Shown: piece by piece, positions 38,078 through 47,670 of the stretch
Layout of the letters: the number at the start of each line of letters is the position of its first letter
How positions within the stretch are numbered: the stretch's first letter is position 1
Source: Mycobacterium barrassiae
GTDB lineage: Bacteria; Actinomycetota; Actinomycetes; Mycobacteriales; Mycobacteriaceae
DNA: 64,000 nucleotides
Reading direction: 5' to 3'
Assembly: GCF_025822765.1 (NCBI RefSeq)
Contig: NZ_JACKUK010000023.1
Span: 790,289 to 854,288 of the forward strand
The notes under the pieces: model-generated
What the model saw: only the letters and a program-made list of their open reading frames with translations
Told to the model about the DNA's origin: nothing
The model's database searches: none
Position numbers and translations under genes: made by a program

Positions 38078-38959
38078 ATGTCTTCGGTTGCTTCTCCGGA
38101 AATCGTTGTTGGCGTCGACGGATCCCCCGCCGCAAAGGTTGCCGTCGATTGGGCTGCACGTGACGCCGCGCAACGCGGCGCAACGCTCACCGTCGTCCAC
38201 GTCGTCAGCAGTGTCCTCGGCTCGTTGTCTCAAGTGCCCCTGCCGACGGGCATCGGGAAACGGCAACAGCACTGGGCGCACGAAGCCGTCGGCGAAGCGA
38301 TGGCGGTGGTGGCCGAAGTGGAGAAGGACACCGGTCCCCTGGAAGTCCGCTCCGAGATCTACTACTCGACAGCCGTGCCCACTCTCGTCGACATGTCGAA
38401 GGGAGCAGACCTGATCGTGGTGGGCAGTCGCCGCCACAGCGCCGTCGGCGGGCTCCTCGGGTCCGTCAGCGCCGGCGTCGTCCAGCACGCGCACTGCCCG
38501 GTCGCGGTCATTCACGACGAGGATCCGTTGATGCCGCATCCGGCACAGGCGCCGGTTCTCGTGGGAATCGACGGCTCCCCGTCGTCCGAGTTGGCTACGG
38601 CGATCGCCTTCGACGAGGCGTCACGCAGACACGTCGACATCATTGCCCTGCACGCATGGACCGAGTTCGGCGTTGGCGACTATCTCGGGATGAACTGGCT
38701 GGAGATGAAGACTTCGGAGGATGCGGCGCTGGCCGAGCGACTGGCGGGATGGCAGGAGAAGTACCCGGACGTGAACATCCGGCGCGAGGTCGTCTGCGAA
38801 AATCCGGCTCGTGCGCTCATCGAACGCTCCGAAGAGGCGCAGTTGGTCGTCGTCGGCAGTCACGGCCGTGGCGGATTCGCCGGCATGCTGCTCGGTTCGG
38901 TCAGTGCGGCGGTGGTTCGATCAGCGCGGATGCCGGTGATCGTCGCGCGCCAGCCGTAA
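38078..38959 (+). CDS. Tandem-domain universal stress protein
   Basis: 293 residues from the ATG at 38078; a TTG four codons earlier is less likely. Two UspA domains, each beginning with a V-G-x-D-G-S-P motif (IVVGVDGSPAAK and VLVGIDGSPSSE). ATP-binding loops of the G-2X-G-9X-G-S form are present in both: VVGSRRHSAVGGLLGSVS and VVGSHGRGGFAGMLLGSVS. It belongs to the Rv2005c/Rv2623/Rv3134c group, most of which are DosR-induced in M. tuberculosis and some of which regulate growth by ATP binding. It ends 3 bases before the convergent GH65 gene, so the two transcripts must overlap. Confidence 0.93.
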   Translation: MSSVASPEIVVGVDGSPAAKVAVDWAARDAAQRGATLTVVHVVSSVLGSLSQVPLPTGIGKRQQHWAHEAVGEAMAVVAEVEKDTGPLEVRSEIYYSTAVPTLVDMSKGADLIVVGSRRHSAVGGLLGSVSAGVVQHAHCPVAVIHDEDPLMPHPAQAPVLVGIDGSPSSELATAIAFDEASRRHVDIIALHAWTEFGVGDYLGMNWLEMKTSEDAALAERLAGWQEKYPDVNIRREVVCENPARALIERSEEAQLVVVGSHGRGGFAGMLLGSVSAAVVRSARMPVIVARQP

Positions 38960-38961
38960 CG

Positions 38962-41900
38962 TCAACTCGCGTCGAAAGATCCACTGGGAAATCGCACGGT
39001 GCACCCGGGCGTTAGCCGTTCGACGCGGCCTCGGCACTCGATGACGATCGGCGGGACATCACGCGGGTCCACGCTGACTTCTGCACCCTTGCCGCTCACC
39101 CGGATATACACGTGATGCCCGCGATAGTGGATCGGGAATCCCAGTGCACCAAGAGAATCCGGCCAATGGGGCGACAACATCATCCGATCGCCGCGGGTTT
39201 CCAAGCCGGTGAAGCATCGTTGGACGAGGTCGACACTGCCCGCCATCGCCGCGAGGTGAATGCCCTCGGAGGTGGTACCGCCCTGGATATCGGCGACGTC
39301 GGACTTCAACACGTGCTCGAAGAACTCCATGGCGCGATCACGATTGGCCCGGGCAAGCACCCAGGTATGGACGACGCCGGAAAGCGTCGATCCGTGTGAC
39401 GTCCGCGCCAGGTAGTAGTCAACCATCTCCGGTATCTGCTCAGGTGCAAGCGTGTAATCGAGCCGATCAAGCACCTCGCGTAGCTCGTCCGACGAAAGTA
39501 GATAGAGCAGCATCAGCGCGTCAGCTTGTTTGGACGCCTTGTACCGGTTGATGTCTTCACCTTCGGCTTCGAGGATGCGATCCAACCGTTGGATATTGCC
39601 GTACCGGCTGCGGTACGCGTCCCAATCCAGTTCCGCCAGCTCGTCATAACCCTCGAACTGGCTGATGCGCCCGTCGCAGAACGGCACCAACATCCGCCGG
39701 CTGACGTGATCCCACCGCTGCAGCTCGGCGTCGGTAAGTCCGAGCCGTTCACGAAAGTCGATTCGGCTGGGCAGCGGCAGGTGCTCCAAAGCCTCCATCG
39801 CACGCATGATGACCCAGACAGCCATGACGTTGGTGTACGCATTGTTGTCGATACCCTCGAAAGGTCTACCCGGATAACCGGTATGGAACTCGTCGGGCCC
39901 GATGACACCGTTGATGTTGTAGCGGTGGCGTTTCTCGTCGTACGTAGACCTGCTGACCCAGAATCGCGCGATCTCCGCCAGCATCTCGGCACCGTAGTCG
40001 ATCAGATAAGCCAGATCACCCGTGACCTGGTAGTACTGCCAGACGTTGTAGGCGACGGCGATGCCGATGTGGTGCGCCCGATGACTGGGATCGGGATTCC
40101 ACCGACCAGAGCGGGGATTCAGATGCAGTACAGGACTCTCCTCCCGGCCATCGCTGCCGGACTGCCAGGGAAACATGGCGCCCGCGTAACCGGCGAGCTT
40201 GGCGGCGCGGCGCGCCTCGACCAGTCGCCGATATCGGTAACGAAGCAACGACCGCGTGACCGACGGCAGCCGTAGATTCAGCACGGGGAAGATGAAGAGC
40301 TCGTCCCAGAAGATGTGCCCCCGGTACGCCTCACCGTGCAAACCGCGGGCGGGCACGCCGACATCGAGGTCGTCGCTGTTGTAGGAGACCGTCTGCAACA
40401 GGTGCAGTAGGTGCAGTCGAAGAATACGCAATTCATCGGTGTGGTCGTCGAACTGGATCGACAGGCGCTCCCATAGGTGAGCCCAGCACAGCGTGTGGGC
40501 ATCCCGGATGCCGGCGAACCGCTCCTGGCGCCCGAGGCGTCGCTCGGCCGAAGCCGCAGGCTCCGACGTCGCGACATCGCGGCCCGTGACCAATGTGACG
40601 ACCTTCTCGACCGAAAGCGACTGACCCGCAGCCAGTTCGGCGAAGATTTCGTGGCCGACCTCGAATTCCTCATCGACCAGTCGGTACGTCGCGGGTGCCG
40701 GCTGTCCGTCCCGCCACACGGTGGTTCGCGCGGCCACAGCGACAGGGATCTGTGACTGCGTCGTAGTCGCTTGGAGGAGCACCGAATTCGGCGTCAGCGC
40801 CCGCTTTTTCGGGGAGGTGAGGTGAGTGCTGGCGAGACCTCGGTAGCGTTCGACCATGGTGTTGCCGACATGGCCGTCCAGCGTCGATCGCACCTCGATC
40901 GTGCCGCTCCAATCCTCGGCGGTGACAGTCATTTCCATTGCGGCGACGTGCGCCTGATGCATGGCGACAAAGCGATGCTGGGATACAGAGGTTATACGGC
41001 CGGCGTGATCACGAAAGCGGAGCTCGCGCGTCAGGATGGCGCGACGAATGTCGAGGATCTGGCGGTAGTCGAGTAGCTCGACTTCGTCGACATCGAACCA
41101 GTCACCACCGTCGATGCGGAATGTGAGCGGAAGCCAGTTGGGGAGATTCACCAGACTCTCGTGCGCGGTTGTGGTGCCCGCTATCACGTCGTCGAGGCGG
41201 TTGAACACCCCTGCGGCATAGGTGCCCGGGTAATGGACCTGCCCTGCCTTGGATTCCGGTGCGGCGCCGCGCGTGGCGAAGTAGCCGTTACCCACCGTGC
41301 ACAACGCCTCACGGAGTTTTTCGTTCGGCGGGTCATAGCTGTCGTATGTCAGAGTCCACGCTTCATCGGAGGTCCGCTGTTCATATGCCAGCCAATCGCC
41401 GCCGCGGCGCAGAAATTCCTCGACCTCGCCGGGACTGTTCAGCACGAACTGGGCGGCTGTGGCGCGGTCACGGTCGCCGTCTTCGGCATGACGCACCACG
41501 ATCCCGACGCCGTTCAACCGAAGGGCGTCGAAGGCGTCTTCATCGGTGAGGTCGTCGCCGACGTAGATGGGCAGCACGCGCCCCGTCTGATGGATCTGGT
41601 CACGGAGCCAGCTAAGGGCTGTGCCTTTGTCCCAATCGATATCGGGTCGCAGTTCGACGATCATGCGGCCGCCGGTGACGCGCAGTCCACGGCGCTGGCC
41701 GTGCCGATGCGTTGTCGCAACGACGTCGGCCACCTGTTCGGGGGCGACGTTGCGGTAGTGGACCGCGACGGCGTAACGCTTGTGCTCGATGTTCACACCT
41801 GGAATCTGTCTGAGAGCCTCACGCAGGTCATCCGCAACGCTTTCGAGGACGGGAACCGCAGCAGCGGCCGCGTCGTTGCTGCGGTGCGTGCCGTCCGGTC

Positions 41901-42714
41901 CGAGGATTTCGAAGCCGTGGCTGCCCGAATACCAGATGCCACGTATCGCGATCCGCTCGCGGACATCGGCCAGATCACGCCCACTCACGATCGCCACCGG
42001 ACACAACGCCGCGAGTCGCTCGAGAGCCTTCGCCGCACCGTCGATGAGCTCGGCCGCATCCGGTTCCGCCACGATCTCGGCCAGAGTGCCGTCGAAGTCG
42101 AGGCACACGAACGGCTGACGCCCAGCGACAACTCCGACCAGCTGACCATAGGAGTCGAGCGCATTCGGCAACTGCGAAATCCGCTTGTCACCCAACCGCA
42201 CGGCGACCTGCGCAAGATTCTCGACGACCACGTCGGCCCCGCTGTGCCGGAGTTGCGTGGCGAGCCCCGTGTGGTCGACCCAGATGACCAGACCGAAACC
42301 CCCGTTACGGGCCGCGTGCACGCCGGCCTCCGCGGTCTCGACGACCGCGGTACGCGCCGGTGTCGTCTCCAATCTGTTGGTGGCGGCCAGCAACACCGCA
42401 GGATCGGGCTGTCCCGGCAGTCCGAGGGCATCGGCGACCAAGCCGTCGGCGTGGACGTCGAACAGGTCGTCGAGGCCGGCCGCTTTCAAGACCTCTTCGC
42501 TGTTGCGTCCCGGCGAATAGACAGCTGTGGCGACCCCCGCTTCGGCAAGCTTTCGGACGAGAGCGACTGTCGAACCGAGCACCGTCCAACCGTCATTGGG
42601 CGCAGCGTCGGTGACCACGGCGTCGAGTCCGAAGACAACGGCATCGTGGAACCGCGGATCGATGGTCGCTGTCGGCTTCATGTCTGTTCCCTGTTCGACT
42701 GTTCGATGGTTCAT
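38962..42714 (-). CDS. otsB1: Trehalose-phosphatase/GH65 glycoside phosphorylase fusion (Rv2006-like)
   Basis: 1250 residues; ATG overlaps the pfkB stop as ATGA (an ATG 11 codons later is also possible). Three parts: an N-terminal HAD-like domain (about 12-190) that has lost the catalytic DxD (FGLDAVVTD); a trehalose-6-phosphate phosphatase domain (about 205-450) with intact FVCLDFDGTLAE and YVGDDLTDEDAF; and a GH65 domain (about 465-1240) with the catalytic acid in GVIGPDEFHTG. This is the architecture of the M. tuberculosis DosR gene product Rv2006 (1327 residues). It could dephosphorylate trehalose-6-phosphate and phosphorolyse or hydrolyse an alpha-glucoside such as trehalose, maltose or kojibiose. 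Which sugar is unknown. Confidence 0.9.
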   Translation of the reverse strand: MNHRTVEQGTDMKPTATIDPRFHDAVVFGLDAVVTDAAPNDGWTVLGSTVALVRKLAEAGVATAVYSPGRNSEEVLKAAGLDDLFDVHADGLVADALGLPGQPDPAVLLAATNRLETTPARTAVVETAEAGVHAARNGGFGLVIWVDHTGLATQLRHSGADVVVENLAQVAVRLGDKRISQLPNALDSYGQLVGVVAGRQPFVCLDFDGTLAEIVAEPDAAELIDGAAKALERLAALCPVAIVSGRDLADVRERIAIRGIWYSGSHGFEILGPDGTHRSNDAAAAAVPVLESVADDLREALRQIPGVNIEHKRYAVAVHYRNVAPEQVADVVATTHRHGQRRGLRVTGGRMIVELRPDIDWDKGTALSWLRDQIHQTGRVLPIYVGDDLTDEDAFDALRLNGVGIVVRHAEDGDRDRATAAQFVLNSPGEVEEFLRRGGDWLAYEQRTSDEAWTLTYDSYDPPNEKLREALCTVGNGYFATRGAAPESKAGQVHYPGTYAAGVFNRLDDVIAGTTTAHESLVNLPNWLPLTFRIDGGDWFDVDEVELLDYRQILDIRRAILTRELRFRDHAGRITSVSQHRFVAMHQAHVAAMEMTVTAEDWSGTIEVRSTLDGHVGNTMVERYRGLASTHLTSPKKRALTPNSVLLQATTTQSQIPVAVAARTTVWRDGQPAPATYRLVDEEFEVGHEIFAELAAGQSLSVEKVVTLVTGRDVATSEPAASAERRLGRQERFAGIRDAHTLCWAHLWERLSIQFDDHTDELRILRLHLLHLLQTVSYNSDDLDVGVPARGLHGEAYRGHIFWDELFIFPVLNLRLPSVTRSLLRYRYRRLVEARRAAKLAGYAGAMFPWQSGSDGREESPVLHLNPRSGRWNPDPSHRAHHIGIAVAYNVWQYYQVTGDLAYLIDYGAEMLAEIARFWVSRSTYDEKRHRYNINGVIGPDEFHTGYPGRPFEGIDNNAYTNVMAVWVIMRAMEALEHLPLPSRIDFRERLGLTDAELQRWDHVSRRMLVPFCDGRISQFEGYDELAELDWDAYRSRYGNIQRLDRILEAEGEDINRYKASKQADALMLLYLLSSDELREVLDRLDYTLAPEQIPEMVDYYLARTSHGSTLSGVVHTWVLARANRDRAMEFFEHVLKSDVADIQGGTTSEGIHLAAMAGSVDLVQRCFTGLETRGDRMMLSPHWPDSLGALGFPIHYRGHHVYIRVSGKGAEVSVDPRDVPPIVIECRGRVERLTPGCTVRFPSGSFDAS

Positions 42715-43664
42715 GCGGATACGGCAGCCAGATCCACCGGCTCCTCAGCGATCTCGAAAAGCCGCTCGGTATCGGCACGCGTACACGGAGCGGTGCCGGG
42801 CGTCATCAGCATCGCCGTTCCCGCGGCGATACCGAAGCGAACCGACGTGCTCAGCGGCCAACCGCGCGCCAGGCCCACGGTGATGCCGGCGACCATCGCA
42901 TCGCCCGCACCGACGCCGCTCACCGCTCGCATCGGAATGGCGGCGAATCGGTAGCTTTCGGTCGGCGTGGCCAGCATTGCGCCCTCGGCTCCCAGCGACA
43001 CCACGACGGCTTCGGCCCGGCCGGACTCGATCAGTTCGTGAGCGGCATCCAGTTGTTCGGATTCGGTCGCCAACTCACGTCCCGCGCATTCGCGGAGTTC
43101 GCGCAGACTCGCCTTGAGCATCGAGACACCACGCTTGATGTGCTGGAGACCGGCTCCCGAGGTGTCCAGGACGAAGCGGGCCCCAATCTCACCGCACATA
43201 TCCGCGATCCGCTGGTAGAAGTCTGAGGGCACCCCCGGCGGCAGGCTGCCGCTGGCCACCACGAATTGCGCGGACATCGCCTGACGGTGCAGCTGTTCCA
43301 CGCATTCGGCCTGTTCGGACGGAGTCAGTCGCGGCCCTGGAAGCACAAACCGGTACTGCAGACCCGTCGCCGCTTCATCGATGGTGAAGCTGTCGCGCGT
43401 CGGCTCGGCAATATCGATGCGCCGAAAGGGCACACCTGCCTCCGCGATGAGCTGCGCAAGGAAGTCACCGCTGGGGCCTCCGGCAGGGAAGACCGCCGTG
43501 ACCGGCGCGCCGAGGACGTGCGCGATCTTCGCCACGTTGATGCCTCCGCCACCCGCGTCATAGCGAGCCCGCGAGCAGCGGATCTTGCTGGTGGGACGCA
43601 CCTCCGGCGCAGCGACGGTGATGTCGAGCGCCGGGTTCATCGTCAGGGTGACGATCGAATCCAT
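42711..43664 (-). CDS. pfkB: PfkB-family sugar phosphate kinase
   Basis: 317 residues from the ATG at 43664, with GAGGAGG 7 bases upstream. Ribokinase-like fold: VTLTMNPALDITV at the N-terminus, GGGGINVAK (about 41-49), and the ATP/catalytic motif VSGVGAGDAMVAGI (about 246-259) with catalytic Asp. The substrate is probably fructose-6-phosphate or fructose-1-phosphate, as for Rv2029c, another DosR gene. Co-transcribed with the OtsB-GH65 fusion, so trehalose-type sugar turnover and glycolytic entry are linked. A DosR-type box lies 63-76 bases upstream. Confidence 0.9.
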   Translation of the reverse strand: MDSIVTLTMNPALDITVAAPEVRPTSKIRCSRARYDAGGGGINVAKIAHVLGAPVTAVFPAGGPSGDFLAQLIAEAGVPFRRIDIAEPTRDSFTIDEAATGLQYRFVLPGPRLTPSEQAECVEQLHRQAMSAQFVVASGSLPPGVPSDFYQRIADMCGEIGARFVLDTSGAGLQHIKRGVSMLKASLRELRECAGRELATESEQLDAAHELIESGRAEAVVVSLGAEGAMLATPTESYRFAAIPMRAVSGVGAGDAMVAGITVGLARGWPLSTSVRFGIAAGTAMLMTPGTAPCTRADTERLFEIAEEPVDLAAVSA

Positions 43665-43726
43665 GGCACAACCTCCTCGCTTCATGCGCCACCACTGATC
43701 CGACTATGCGACAGATCAGCGCGGTA

Positions 43727-43740
43727 GGGACAGAAGTCCC
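43727..43740. promoter_or_regulatory. DosR-type box upstream of pfkB
   Basis: GGGACAGAAGTCCC has perfect 5-base arms (GGGAC and GTCCC) as in the published consensus. It is 63-76 bases upstream of the pfkB start (minus strand). Its distance to ppsA on the plus strand is about 130 bases. Confidence 0.82.
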
Positions 43741-43797
43741 GCACCGCGGTGGCATTCGTCGCAGATGCCCGCCGGCATCACCCGCTCCCTACCGCAG

Positions 43798-43833
43798 AGG
43801 ACCTTTGACCCCAACGATCGGGCCATCGGACGC
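43798..43833. promoter_or_regulatory. Tandem DosR-type boxes upstream of ppsA
   Basis: AGGACCTTTGACCC (43798-43811, one mismatch) and GGGCCATCGGACGC (43820-43833, one mismatch) start 22 bases apart and lie 58-71 and 36-49 bases upstream of the ppsA ATG at 43869. Same geometry as at 38008, 47187 and 50067. Confidence 0.65.
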
Positions 43834-43868
43834 TAGGTGGGTCGCCCGGCGCGAACGAGGGTGGTGCC

Positions 43869-46145
43869 ATGAGCGACAGATACATCCGCGACATCTCGAC
43901 GCTGCGCATCTCCGATGCCGAGGAGGCCGGCGGCAAGGGTGCGAACATGGGCGAACTGGTCGCCGCGAAACTGCCCGTCCCACCCGGGTTCGTACTTCTG
44001 CGGGATTGCTACCGGGACTCGATGGCGGCGGGTGGCGTCGACGCCGACCTGGCGCAACTACACCGCGACGCGATGGAGCACGTCGCCGACACGGTGCACC
44101 TGCCGGAGCGGTGTGAGCAGTTGCAGGGACTTGTGCAAAAGGCGGGGATCGCCGATGCCGTCCGGGCACCGCTGCTCGATGCGTACCGAAAGCTCGGGCC
44201 GAACGCCGTTGTGGCCGTGCGCTCCTCGGCCACCGGCGAGGACGGTGCCGATGCGTCCTTCGCCGGGATGAACGCCACCATCACCAACGTCAGCGGCGAG
44301 GATGCTCTCATCGAGGCCGTGATGCGCTGCTGGATGTCGCTGTTCTCGCCGCGAGTGATCACCTACCGCGCCAGTCGGCAATTCACCGGGGTTCCCGCTA
44401 TGGCAGTCGTGGTCCAGCAGATGATCGCCTCCGAGAAAGCCGGCGTGGCGTTCACCGCCGATCCAAGCAACGGCGCGCGGGACCGCGTGGTCATCGAGGG
44501 CGCGTTCGGGCTGGGCGAAGTCGTGGTGTCCGGCCTCGTCGAACCCGACACGTACATCGTGTCCAAGGAGTCCCTCGAGATTCTGGACGTCCGCCTCGGT
44601 CACCAGTCGTTCAAGATCGTCCGGGGACCGGACGGCAACGACGCGCGGGTCGATCTGAGCGACGAGCAAGCAGACGCCCGGGTGCTCGACGACACCGAGC
44701 TGCGCCGGGTCGCCGAACTCGCTATCGCCACCGAACGACACAACGGCTGCCCGCAGGACACCGAATGGTCGATCTCCGGCGGTCAGGTCTACCTGGTGCA
44801 GGCCAGACCGATCACCACGCTGGGTCATACGGCGGCACCCTCATCGGAAGAGCACGCAGTATTGGCCCGCGGCCTCGCGGCGGCACCGGGCATGGCGTCG
44901 GGGAAGGTACGCGTCCTCGAGACCCCCGACCAGGGCGACCGGCTGCTCGAGGGCGAGATCCTGGTCGCCCAGATGACCAATCCCGACTGGCTGCCGACCA
45001 TCCGGCGGTCCGCGGCGCTGGTCACCGACACCGGCGGCATGACGTGTCACGCCGCCATCGTCGCCCGCGAGTTGGGCGTGCCATGCATCGTCGGGGCGCG
45101 CACCGCGACGCGAGACCTGCATGACGGCACCACGGTGACGGTCGACGGAGCGCACGGGCGGGTGTTGTCCGGACGTGTCGAGCCGGAGGCCCCTCGGGCC
45201 CGAACGCAGACGATCGAGGGCCGGGCGCCAATCGAGGTCCCGACCGAGGTCACCGGAACCAAGGTTTATGTCAACTTGGCGATGCCCGACACCGCCGAAG
45301 ACGTTGCCGCGCAAGGGCCCGACGGTGTCGGCCTGCTACGTGCCGAGTTCATGCTGACGGAGGCGCTGCAGGGTCGTCATCCGCGCGATCTAATCGCGCA
45401 TGGTGAGCAAGGCACTCTCGTCGACGGGTTGGTCGCCTCAGTCGGCCGGATCGGCGCGGCCTTCGGCTCACGGCCGGTCATCTATCGGGCAACGGACTTC
45501 CGCAGCAATGAATTCCGCGGCCTCAAGGGTGGCGAGGCGTACGAACCCGTCGAGCACAACCCGATGATCGGCTATCGCGGCTGCTATCGGTACGTCAAGG
45601 AACCCGACTTGTTCGCCCTGGAACTGCAGGCACTTGCCCGTGTGCGCGAGCAGTCGCCGAATGTGCATCTGATGATTCCGTTCGTCCGGACCAAATGGGA
45701 GCTCGAGGAGTGCCTGTCTCTGGTCGACGCAAGCCCATTGGGTCGCCAACGCGGATTGCATCGGTGGGTGATGGCCGAGGTGCCGTCAGTCATGCATTGG
45801 CTACCCGAGTACATCGGAATGGGTATCGACGGCGTGTCGATCGGCAGCAACGATCTCACCCAGTTGGTGCTGGGCGTGGACCGTGACTCCGACATCTGCG
45901 CCGAGCTGTTCGATGAGTCCGATCCGGCGGTACTGGATGCAATCGGCCAGATCATCAGCACAGCAAGGAAATTCGGGATCACCTCCTCGCTGTGCGGGCA
46001 GGCGCCGTCCACCAAACCCGCGTTCGCCGAACACCTCGTCAGGATGGGTATCACGTCGGTCTCGGTGAATCCGGACGCACTGGTGGCCGCGCGGCGGACG
46101 ATCGCCGCGGCTGAGCGGCGGCTCCTCCTCGAGGCTGCGCGCTAG
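43869..46145 (+). CDS. ppsA: Phosphoenolpyruvate synthase
   Basis: 758 residues; the ATG follows GAGGGTGG. N-terminal ATP-grasp domain ([13 protein letters not shown] near 18, [19 protein letters not shown] near 118), phosphohistidine swivel domain with H394 in [14 protein letters not shown], and C-terminal PEP/pyruvate TIM barrel with [16 protein letters not shown] and catalytic C709 in SLCGQAPS. It converts pyruvate and ATP to PEP, AMP and phosphate. Length and motifs fit PEP synthase better than pyruvate phosphate dikinase, although the annotation is often exchanged. In the island it would return pyruvate to gluconeogenesis or support sugar storage. Two DosR-type boxes precede it. Confidence 0.92.
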   Translation: MSDRYIRDISTLRISDAEEAGGKGANMGELVAAKLPVPPGFVLLRDCYRDSMAAGGVDADLAQLHRDAMEHVADTVHLPERCEQLQGLVQKAGIADAVRAPLLDAYRKLGPNAVVAVRSSATGEDGADASFAGMNATITNVSGEDALIEAVMRCWMSLFSPRVITYRASRQFTGVPAMAVVVQQMIASEKAGVAFTADPSNGARDRVVIEGAFGLGEVVVSGLVEPDTYIVSKESLEILDVRLGHQSFKIVRGPDGNDARVDLSDEQADARVLDDTELRRVAELAIATERHNGCPQDTEWSISGGQVYLVQARPITTLGHTAAPSSEEHAVLARGLAAAPGMASGKVRVLETPDQGDRLLEGEILVAQMTNPDWLPTIRRSAALVTDTGGMTCHAAIVARELGVPCIVGARTATRDLHDGTTVTVDGAHGRVLSGRVEPEAPRARTQTIEGRAPIEVPTEVTGTKVYVNLAMPDTAEDVAAQGPDGVGLLRAEFMLTEALQGRHPRDLIAHGEQGTLVDGLVASVGRIGAAFGSRPVIYRATDFRSNEFRGLKGGEAYEPVEHNPMIGYRGCYRYVKEPDLFALELQALARVREQSPNVHLMIPFVRTKWELEECLSLVDASPLGRQRGLHRWVMAEVPSVMHWLPEYIGMGIDGVSIGSNDLTQLVLGVDRDSDICAELFDESDPAVLDAIGQIISTARKFGITSSLCGQAPSTKPAFAEHLVRMGITSVSVNPDALVAARRTIAAAERRLLLEAAR

Positions 46146-46741
46146 GCGGTTCCGGCCAGCGCTTGGCGCACCAGTTCCTGCGCCGCGTCCAGGTGCATCT
46201 CTGCCTGTTCCACGTCGACGGGAAACTCGCCGTCGTAACTGTTCGATGATCTTGCCAACACAGACATGCACATGTGGGCGGCCGCGTGCGCATCCTCGGT
46301 GGCAGCCTCCAGCTCGCTGGTCAGTTCAGGGGTGGGTGCCGGCAGGTGCGACCGAAGGTCGACCGCTGAGCTGTCATGCATCTGCCGGCAGGCCTCGTCC
46401 ATTGCCTCGCGGTCGACGTGGGCCAGCGCCTGCTGCGCTTTGGAGAGGGAGCGCTGCAGGTCGACGAACGGCTCACGCGCCCCTGCCCACCAGTCCAAAA
46501 CCGCTGCCTGACCGGCAGATTCCGGCGTCGAGGGATCGGCGCGCCGATCCCCGGTCACGACGAGTGTGATCGCTGCGCTCGAGAGCACGATGGCTACCAC
46601 GACGATCGCCCCAGCGATCGCCCATTTGGTCCGGTACCAGACGCCGTCCGAGGGTTCCGGCGGCGCCTCGATCGGGCTGCCGCATTCGCCGCACAACTGC
46701 CACCCATCCGGGTTCGGGTGACCATGAGGACACTCCAGCAT
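46142..46741 (-). CDS. Zinc-ribbon membrane protein of unknown function
   Basis: 199 residues. An N-terminal zinc ribbon CPHGH then CGECG (residues 4-21: Cys, His, Cys, Cys), one TM helix (about 40-61) and an exported, largely helical domain with a cysteine pair (EACRQM and HMCMS). It converges on ppsA with a 4-base overlap of stops. It lies 4 bases after the F420-type reductase gene on the same strand and may share its transcript. Confidence 0.72.
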   Translation of the reverse strand: MLECPHGHPNPDGWQLCGECGSPIEAPPEPSDGVWYRTKWAIAGAIVVVAIVLSSAAITLVVTGDRRADPSTPESAGQAAVLDWWAGAREPFVDLQRSLSKAQQALAHVDREAMDEACRQMHDSSAVDLRSHLPAPTPELTSELEAATEDAHAAAHMCMSVLARSSNSYDGEFPVDVEQAEMHLDAAQELVRQALAGTA

Positions 46742-46745
46742 GTTG

Positions 46746-47150
46746 TCAGCCCCTATCGAAAGTCAGCTTGAGGAAGCGCTCGATTCCGAAAGTCTCGAAA
46801 AGGCGCCGCCGCACCGGAGACAGTTGAGGGCCGGCCGTTGCCGCGTCGATTATTTCGGGTTCGACGACGTCATAGGTGTGACCGCCTACCGAGATGGCGG
46901 CCCTTCCTGCCTCCTGCACATTGCGCAGCCAGTCGACGTCCGTGCCGTACGGCAGTGGTACGAGGAATCCGTTCACAACTTGATCGGCCACCACCGGTGT
47001 GGCGTAGTGCCGCCCCGAGCGGCGCCCGGTATGCCGCATGACCGCCGCATACCAGTACCGGCGCCCGGCCAGATACATCATCGCGGGGTTCAGCAAATGC
47101 TTGTTGAAGCTGCGCACTACATCCCTGAGCTGGGTCTTTGTGGTGCTCAT
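46746..47150 (-). CDS. Deazaflavin (F420)-dependent nitroreductase family protein
   Basis: 134 residues from the ATG at 47150. DUF385/Ddn-type split barrel: NPAMMYLAGRRYWYAAVMRHTGRRSG (about 19-44) followed by ATPVVADQVVNGFLVPLPYG. This family reduces quinones or nitro compounds with F420H2 and is plentiful in mycobacteria; Ddn activates pretomanid. Two DosR-type boxes lie 37-50 and 60-73 bases upstream. The exact substrate is unknown. Confidence 0.85.
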   Translation of the reverse strand: MSTTKTQLRDVVRSFNKHLLNPAMMYLAGRRYWYAAVMRHTGRRSGRHYATPVVADQVVNGFLVPLPYGTDVDWLRNVQEAGRAAISVGGHTYDVVEPEIIDAATAGPQLSPVRRRLFETFGIERFLKLTFDRG

Positions 47151-47186
47151 GCGCCCATAGTCGTGGTCTGACACCACCACGCGTAA

Positions 47187-47223
47187 GGGCCGACCGGACC
47201 ACGACCACAGGGACCATTGGCAC
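47187..47223. promoter_or_regulatory. Tandem DosR-type boxes upstream of the F420-type reductase
   Basis: GGGCCGACCGGACC (47187-47200, one mismatch) and GGGACCATTGGCAC (47210-47223, one mismatch) start 23 bases apart. On the minus strand they are 37-50 and 60-73 bases upstream of the reductase start. They could also act toward the small gene at 47347. Confidence 0.65.
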
Positions 47224-47276
47224 CTACTCCGGTATGCCGACGCAGATGACTTTGGGCTCTAGTGCCGCGGGGACGG

Positions 47277-47312
47277 CTGGAGAAGGATCTGGAGAAGGAT
47301 CTGGAGAAGGAT
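47277..47312. repeat. Three perfect 12-base tandem repeats in a gene leader
   Basis: CTGGAGAAGGAT is repeated three times without a mismatch (47277-47288, 47289-47300, 47301-47312). Each copy carries GGAG and AAGGA, both Shine-Dalgarno-like. The block lies 35-70 bases before the ATG at 47347 and is in a different frame from that gene; in its own frame it would encode LEKD repeats. Confidence 0.85.
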
Positions 47313-47346
47313 GAAGCCACGTCGATGACGTCCAAGAGGAATGCCT

Positions 47347-47601
47347 ATGACCGCGACCCCGACCCACCCCGAGCTCGAAACCGAGGATGTCGAGGCGGTC
47401 GCATGGCGGTTCCTGCGATCAGAGTTCTCCAGTCCGATCTACGCCGACTGGCCGATTGACAGGCGTCTCGAGGCCTATCTCCAGCATCACGAGGCATCCG
47501 AACTCCTCCGCAACGGATGTTTCAACGTCGTGCTGGAACGTGTCATGGCCAATATCGGTGCAGCCCTGCGCAAAGGCGTGCTTCGCAAGTCGGGCTTGTA
47601 A
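47347..47601 (+). CDS. Small conserved-looking protein of unknown function
   Basis: 84 residues from the ATG at 47347 (AAGAGGA 6 bases upstream; the ATG at 47341 is too close to it). Predominantly helical: DVEAVAWRFLRSEF (15-28), RRLEAYLQHHEASELL (41-56) and VVLERVMANIGAALRKGVL near the end; one cysteine. Codon use is like its neighbours, and its placement inside the DosR-type island argues that it is real. I do not recognise the family. Confidence 0.62.
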   Translation: MTATPTHPELETEDVEAVAWRFLRSEFSSPIYADWPIDRRLEAYLQHHEASELLRNGCFNVVLERVMANIGAALRKGVLRKSGL

Positions 47602-47635
47602 GGGAGCACCTCCACACTCTGGGAGGTCCGCGCGA

Positions 47636-47659
47636 CGTTGCCGCCCGCGAGCGGCAACG
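47636..47659. terminator. Hairpin between convergent genes
   Basis: A 9-base perfect stem CGTTGCCGC / GCGGCAACG with a 6-base loop, in the 69-base gap between the small gene ending at 47601 and the nitroreductase ending at 47671. GC-rich, without a T-tract, as usual in mycobacteria; it could act in both directions. Confidence 0.6.
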
Positions 47660-47670
47660 CCTTCGTCCCG

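Noticed and set aside
41161-42954. 597-codon plus-strand open frame opposite the OtsB-GH65 gene
   Set aside because: Shadow of the conserved minus-strand gene, with no recognisable protein motif.
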